Assembly: GCA_043775015.1 (NCBI GenBank)
Contig: JAYVSV010000116.1
Coordinates: 1-28,878, forward strand
Length of the DNA stretch: 28,878 nt
Source: CANJXF01 sp043775015
Lineage (GTDB): Bacteria; Verrucomicrobiota; Verrucomicrobiia; Limisphaerales; CANJXF01
Reading direction: 5' to 3'
A program made the position numbers and the translations under genes. A model generated the notes under the pieces. The model had not been told where the DNA came from and did not search any database. It was given only the letters and a program-made list of their open reading frames with translations. Position 1 is the first letter of the stretch. Each line of letters begins with the position of its first letter. Positions 24,857-28,878 of this stretch are shown here, in pieces.

Positions 24857-26203
24857 ATGAAAAAAATCCTCGACGAAATTCGTCGCTCCAAACACGAGAA
24901 GATCAAAGTTGCCATCACCGACCTCGACGGCGTTCTGCGTGGCAAATATATCAACAAGGAAAAATTCCTTTCCGCCGCCGAGAACGGTCTTGGATTTTGC
25001 AACGTGGTCTTCGGCTGGGATTCGGGCGATGTCTGCTACGACAACACGCCTTACACCGGCTGGCACACTGGCTACCCCGATGCGATGGCAAAACTCGATT
25101 TGTCCACCGCTCGGACGATTCCGTGGGAGAACAATCTTCCTTTTTTCCTCGGCGACTTCGAAAACAGCGACGGCAAACCACTCGAAGTTTGTCCGCGTCA
25201 GCTTTTGAAGAAAGTCATCGCCCGCGCTGCCAAAGCCGGGTTCACCGCCAAATGTTCGATGGAATTTGAATGGTTCAACTTTCGCGAAACTTCGCAAACC
25301 ATCGCGGATAAAAAATTCGCCTCGCTCGATCCGCTTACGCCGGGAATGTTCGGCTACTCCGTTTTGCGCACGAGCCAGAACCAGCCGTTTTTCACCGCGC
25401 TCATGGATGACCTCCGCGGCTTTGGCGTGCCGATTGAAGGGTTGCACACCGAAACCGGTCCGGGAGTTTTCGAGGCGGCGATCGTTTACTCTGATGCGCT
25501 CGAAGCGGCCGATCGCGCGGTGCTTTTCAAAAGCGGCACGAAGGAAATTGCCCATCGCTTTGGCATCCTGCCGAGCTTCATGGCCAAGTGGAATTCTCAG
25601 TTGCCCGGATGCAGCGGACACGTCCATCAAAGTCTTTGGCGCGGCGACAAAAACACGTTTTACGACGACAAAGGGGCGCACAAACTCAGCAAAACATTTC
25701 AAAGCTACGCCGCCGGACAACTCCATTGTCTGCCGGAAATCCTGCCGTTCTTCGCGCCAACCGTGAACAGTTACAAACGTCTCGTCGATGGTTTTTGGGC
25801 TCCGACGAAAGTCACGTGGGGCGTGGATAATCGAACCACAGCGCTGCGCGCGATTCCCGGCAGCTCGAAATCAACGCGCCTCGAAACACGCGTGCCCGGC
25901 TCGGATGCGAATCCATATCTCGCCATGGCTGCGGCGATTGCGTGCGGACTTTACGGCATCGAAAAAAATCTCCCACTCAAGAGCGCGCCGGTGCAAGGCA
26001 GCGCCTACCTGGAGAAAGATGCCGAACGGTTGCCGCGTAATCTTTACGAGGCGACCATGCGTCTCTCCGATTCCAAAGTGGCGCGCGAAATTTTTGGCGA
26101 TGCCTTCGTGGAACATTTTGTGCAAACCCGCCTTTGGGAGTGGCGGCAATTTCAGGACTCCGTTACAAACTGGGAACTACAGCGATATTTCGAAATTATT
26201 TAA
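24857..26203 (+). CDS. Glutamine-synthetase-like ligase (possible gamma-glutamyl-amine synthetase)
   Basis: The 448-residue protein has a complete GS architecture. The N-terminal beta-grasp is VAITDLDGVLRGKYI, and the catalytic barrel carries MEFEWF, GPGVFEAAI, FKSGTKEIAHRFG, FMAKW, GCSGHVHQSLW (the ATP/ammonia-site His region), DNRTTALRAIPG and STRLETRVPGSDANPYLA (glutamate and ATP binding). Length fits type I GS-like proteins, but the adenylylation-loop Tyr of true GlnA is not evident. Its place ahead of an alcohol and an aldehyde dehydrogenase suggests that it glutamylates an amine or amino alcohol rather than ammonia, as PuuA, IpuC or GlnA4 do. ATG 24857 is used; an in-frame TTG at 24848 would add three residues. 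The stop is 3 nt before the next start. Confidence 0.85.
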   Translation: MKKILDEIRRSKHEKIKVAITDLDGVLRGKYINKEKFLSAAENGLGFCNVVFGWDSGDVCYDNTPYTGWHTGYPDAMAKLDLSTARTIPWENNLPFFLGDFENSDGKPLEVCPRQLLKKVIARAAKAGFTAKCSMEFEWFNFRETSQTIADKKFASLDPLTPGMFGYSVLRTSQNQPFFTALMDDLRGFGVPIEGLHTETGPGVFEAAIVYSDALEAADRAVLFKSGTKEIAHRFGILPSFMAKWNSQLPGCSGHVHQSLWRGDKNTFYDDKGAHKLSKTFQSYAAGQLHCLPEILPFFAPTVNSYKRLVDGFWAPTKVTWGVDNRTTALRAIPGSSKSTRLETRVPGSDANPYLAMAAAIACGLYGIEKNLPLKSAPVQGSAYLEKDAERLPRNLYEATMRLSDSKVAREIFGDAFVEHFVQTRLWEWRQFQDSVTNWELQRYFEII

Positions 26204-26206
26204 ATT

Positions 26207-27349
26207 ATGGCCAATTCAACATTCAGCTTTCCAGCGTTAATCCACTTCGGCGCAGGGGTTCGCTCGCAACTGCCGGATTTTCTCGCGCAAAATAAAGTGG
26301 CGCGCCCGTTGGTCGTCACGGATCGTGGCATTGCGCCGCTTCCCATGTTCCAGGATTTTTTGAAAGGTCTCGCGGGGGGCAAATTGCAGGCCGCCACTTT
26401 TTCTGAAATCTGGGGCAACCCAACCAAGTTGCAGGTCATCGCGGGGGTGAAAGCGTTTGCGGCGCACAGAGCCGATTCGATCGTCGGCATCGGTGGCGGC
26501 GCGGCGCTGGATGTCGCGAAGGCCATTGCGCTCATGGTGAATCATCCCGGTGACCTGTTTGATTACGAGGACGGGAAACCCGACGCGCTGCCGATTGATC
26601 AAGCAATTCCATTTCTCGTCGCGTTGCCGACCACCTCGGGAACGGGCAGCGAAGTCGGACGCAGCGCGGTTATTTCCGACGATGCCACGCACGTGAAGAA
26701 AATTGTTTTCTCACCGCGGTTGCTCGCCAAAGCGGTGTTTGCCGACCCGGAACTCACGCTCGATTTGCCCGCGAAAATCACCGCCGCCACCGGCATGGAT
26801 GCACTGACCCATTGCATCGAAGCATTTCTCGCCAGGAGTTATCACCCGATCTGCGATGGCATCGCGCTCGAAGGTCTTCGAGTGGGCGCAGCGAGTCTGG
26901 AGAAATGCGTGAAGAGTCCACGCGACATCGAAGCGCGCAGCGCGATGATGATGTCGTCGATGATGGGCGCGATCGCCTTTCAAAAAGGTTTGGGCCTCAC
27001 CCATTCGTGCGCGCACGCGTTGAGCGCCGTGGCTGACATGCATCACGGCCTCGCCAACGCCGTGATGATGCCTTACGCCTTGCCATTTAATATCCAGGCG
27101 GTTCCCGAGCGTTTCGAGCGAATGGCCATGACCATCGGGCTGAAAGATGCGTCCAGCGCAGGTTTCATAAAATGGCTGCGCGATTTGAATGCGGCCGTCG
27201 GAATTCCCGCAAAGCTCTCCGATGCCGGTGTGAAAAAGGAACAGTTCGATCGTCTCGTGGAAATTGCCGTGGACGATGTTTGCCATCAGAACAATCCACG
27301 TCCTGTGACGGTGGCAGATTTTCAGCGCATCTTCTCCGAAGCACTTTGA
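26207..27349 (+). CDS. Iron-containing (group III) alcohol dehydrogenase
   Basis: The 380-residue cytoplasmic NAD(P)-dependent enzyme has the nucleotide-site motif GIGGGAALDVAKA (94-106) and TTSGTGSEVG (142-151). All four metal ligands known from FucO-type enzymes are in place with the right spacing: Asp198 and His202 (MDALTHCIE), His266 (GLTHSCAHAL) and His280 (MHHGLANAV). Length is normal for the family. Substrate cannot be fixed from sequence. It lies between the GS-like and aldehyde dehydrogenase genes with 3-nt gaps on both sides, implying one transcript and consecutive steps: oxidation of a primary alcohol to the aldehyde used by the next gene product. Confidence 0.93.
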   Translation: MANSTFSFPALIHFGAGVRSQLPDFLAQNKVARPLVVTDRGIAPLPMFQDFLKGLAGGKLQAATFSEIWGNPTKLQVIAGVKAFAAHRADSIVGIGGGAALDVAKAIALMVNHPGDLFDYEDGKPDALPIDQAIPFLVALPTTSGTGSEVGRSAVISDDATHVKKIVFSPRLLAKAVFADPELTLDLPAKITAATGMDALTHCIEAFLARSYHPICDGIALEGLRVGAASLEKCVKSPRDIEARSAMMMSSMMGAIAFQKGLGLTHSCAHALSAVADMHHGLANAVMMPYALPFNIQAVPERFERMAMTIGLKDASSAGFIKWLRDLNAAVGIPAKLSDAGVKKEQFDRLVEIAVDDVCHQNNPRPVTVADFQRIFSEAL

Positions 27350-27352
27350 TCT

Positions 27353-28726
27353 ATGCTGAAAGTCATCAATCCCGCCACCGGGCAGGTCATTCGCGAACTC
27401 GAAACCGACAACCCGGAAACCGTCGTAGAGAAATTTCAACGAGCGCATCTGGCGCAAGAGATTTGGGCGTGTGTTCCGCTGGAAGACCGGCTGAAGGCGA
27501 TTCGCAAATTTCGCGAACTGATTGTCCAACGCACCGAAGAACTCGCGCAGATTTTGACGAGCGAAGTCGGCAAGCCAATTTCACAGTCGAGAAGTGAACT
27601 GAAAGGCTTGTCAGGCCGAATTGATTTCTTTTTGGAAAACACTGCCCGCGTGCTCCACGACGAAACGGTTCTCTCTGATCCCGCTCAGAAACTTGAAGAA
27701 AAAATAGCCCACGAACCGCTCGGTGTGATTGGCAACATCTCGGCGTGGAACTATCCGTATTACGTCGGCTCAAATGTTTTCGTTCCGGCCCTCCTCGCCG
27801 GAAATGCCGTGCTCTACAAACCGTCTGAATTCGCCGCGCTCACCGGATTAGCCATTGCCGGATTGCTGCACGAAGCGGGAATTCCCGATGACGTTTTCAT
27901 TCCGTTGATGGGCGGAGGCGAGGTCGGCGCTGAACTTTGTCGCCAACCGCTCGCCGGAATATTTTTCACCGGCTCCTACGCCACCGGGCAAAAAATTGCG
28001 GAAGCTGCCGCGAAGCGTTTGATGAAAGTGCAACTGGAACTCGGCGGCAAGGATCCGACCTATGTTCGCGAGGACGCCGACGTAAATGCCGCCGCCGAAA
28101 GCCTGGCCGACGGTGCTTTTTACAACTGCGGGCAGAGTTGCTGTTCCGTTGAACGAATTTATGTCCACGAAAAAGTTTACGATACGTTTGTGGAAACCTT
28201 TTTCAAGACGGTGAAAACATTTGTGGCAGGCGATCCGCTCGACGATAAAACCTACATCGGCCCCGTGACCCGCCGCGAACACCTGGAAGTTTTGGATGGT
28301 CAAGCCTGTGACGCATTGAAGCGAGGAGCCAGGTTGCTCTGCGGTGGAAAACGCATGACCGGTCCCGGCTATTATTTCGAATCGACAGTTTTCGTGAACG
28401 TAAATCATTCCATGGAATTAATGCGCGAAGAAACGTTTGGCCCGATGATCGGCCTTCAAAAAGTCAGCGGCGATGCGGAAGCGATTCGCCTGATGAACGA
28501 CACGTCCTACGGCTTGACGGCGGGCGTGTATTCAAAATCCCGCGAGCGTGCGACGGCCATTCTCGCCGAAATCAATTCCGGTTCGGTCTATTGGAACTGT
28601 TGCGATCGTGTCAGCCCGCGTCTGCCTTGGTCTGGTCGCGGCCATTCCGGTGTAGGAACAACCCTTTCCACGTATGGTATCCAAGCGTTTGTTCAGCCGA
28701 AGGCATGGCATTTGCGGGGAAGTTGA
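27353..28726 (+). CDS. NAD(P)-dependent aldehyde dehydrogenase
   Basis: The 457-residue protein is a member of the aldehyde dehydrogenase superfamily. It shows the cofactor region GNISAWNYPYYVG (127-139) with Asn133, LYKPSEF (Lys156), FTGSYATG (205-212), the general-base motif LELGGKDPTY (Glu229) and the catalytic FYNCGQSCC (Cys263, with Cys264 adjacent). EETFGPMIG is the late cofactor-binding motif. It is shorter at the N-terminus than typical 480-500-residue members, as in succinate-semialdehyde or gamma-glutamyl-aldehyde-type enzymes. The gene starts 3 nt after the alcohol dehydrogenase stop. In context it should oxidise the aldehyde made by its neighbour. No further gene lies before the window end, so a hydrolase completing the pathway, if present, is outside. 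Confidence 0.93.
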   Translation: MLKVINPATGQVIRELETDNPETVVEKFQRAHLAQEIWACVPLEDRLKAIRKFRELIVQRTEELAQILTSEVGKPISQSRSELKGLSGRIDFFLENTARVLHDETVLSDPAQKLEEKIAHEPLGVIGNISAWNYPYYVGSNVFVPALLAGNAVLYKPSEFAALTGLAIAGLLHEAGIPDDVFIPLMGGGEVGAELCRQPLAGIFFTGSYATGQKIAEAAAKRLMKVQLELGGKDPTYVREDADVNAAAESLADGAFYNCGQSCCSVERIYVHEKVYDTFVETFFKTVKTFVAGDPLDDKTYIGPVTRREHLEVLDGQACDALKRGARLLCGGKRMTGPGYYFESTVFVNVNHSMELMREETFGPMIGLQKVSGDAEAIRLMNDTSYGLTAGVYSKSRERATAILAEINSGSVYWNCCDRVSPRLPWSGRGHSGVGTTLSTYGIQAFVQPKAWHLRGS

Positions 28727-28798
28727 CGGGAAACGAAATCGCTTTTTGAACTTCAATTTGGCCGTCGCCAGATGCAAAGAAATGAGCTTTTGTTTAGA

Positions 28799-28878
28799 AG
28801 CGGTTTCATAAGTCGGTTTGGTGGAGCGAGCGTCCTCGCGAGCCGTCATTTACGCTCGCCCCACCTTACGAAACCGCT
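28799..28878. repeat. 80-bp palindromic repeat at the window end, copy 2 of the hairpin family
   Basis: AGCGGTTTCATAA (28799-28811) pairs with TTACGAAACCGCT (28866-28878) with one mismatch, and GGTGGAGCGAGCG (28820-28832) pairs with CGCTCGCCCCACC (28853-28865) with one G:C-for-A difference. An 8-base bulge (28812-28819) separates the two stems. The core 28820-28844 matches 24575-24599 at 23 of 25 positions. It lies 72 bases after the aldehyde dehydrogenase stop, so it could also end that transcript. It runs exactly to the last base of the window. Confidence 0.75.

Noticed and set aside
24800..25726. 308-codon open frame on the minus strand over the GS-like gene
   Set aside because: It is fully antisense to a gene with complete glutamine synthetase motifs, and its product shows only low-complexity Arg/Val-rich text with no recognisable domain.
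26711..27529. 272-codon minus-strand frame spanning the ADH-ALDH junction
   Set aside because: It is antisense to two well-supported enzymes and has no family-like motif; it is a GC-driven shadow.
28719..28754. Possible terminator: GAAGTT paired with AACTTC after the aldehyde dehydrogenase gene
   Set aside because: The stem is only 6 bp with a 24-base loop and no T-run after it; the palindrome at 28799-28878 is a better candidate.

Overview
The window looks like accessory DNA from a Verrucomicrobiota bacterium (Limisphaerales/Pedosphaera-like). The support is a DUF1501 plus PSD1/planctomycete-cytochrome gene pair, several secreted sulfatases, a GFTLIELLVV prepilin-like protein with an H-X9-DG C-terminus, a 'DWPRFRGPNGDG' PQQ-propeller protein, and C-terminal Ig-like tails ending in 'FYRV/FFRV'. 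Nearly all non-enzymatic products carry export signals. No rRNA, tRNA or CRISPR array was seen.

Layout: (1) 1-1531, an IS1380-family element whose left inverted repeat is the very first base of the window, so the window probably begins at a contig break in a repeat. (2) 1759-4308 (-), a dimethylglycine/sarcosine dehydrogenase-like FAD protein fused to a glycine-cleavage T domain. (3) 4457-6607 (-), an OmpR-type response regulator followed 3 nt later by its histidine kinase. (4) A small membrane protein (6804-7103, -) and a divergent prepilin-like protein (7354-8241, +) whose stop codon abuts a 208-bp MITE-like element. (5) 8520-15278 (+), a compact run of five exported proteins: a YHYH-domain protein, a single-chain MbnP-MbnH fusion (copper protein plus its diheme tryptophan oxidase), a PQQ-like beta-propeller, a small EF-hand protein and a sulfatase. 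(6) A second sulfatase (15288-16793, -) facing the first tail to tail. (7) 16971-19507 (+), a small membrane protein, a YceI protein and an L-fucose/arabinose isomerase-like protein. (8) 19530-24478 (-), a PSD1/cytochrome protein followed 2 nt later by a Tat-exported DUF1501 protein. (9) 24857-28726 (+), a tight operon of glutamine-synthetase-like ligase, iron alcohol dehydrogenase and aldehyde dehydrogenase. The last 80 bases are a long imperfect palindrome sharing a 25-base core with a hairpin at 24575-24649.

The most interesting item is the MbnP-MbnH fusion. MbnP proteins bind Cu(I) only after MbnH oxidises the first Trp of a WxW motif to kynurenine. Here substrate domain (WNW at residues 148-150) and enzyme domain (two CxxCH haem sites) lie on one polypeptide, inside an exported-protein operon with no methanobactin genes in view. 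The second candidate system is the GS-like/ADH/ALDH trio, whose composition fits a gamma-glutamylated amino-alcohol (for example ethanolamine) catabolic route. Both functions are inferred from motifs and gene order.
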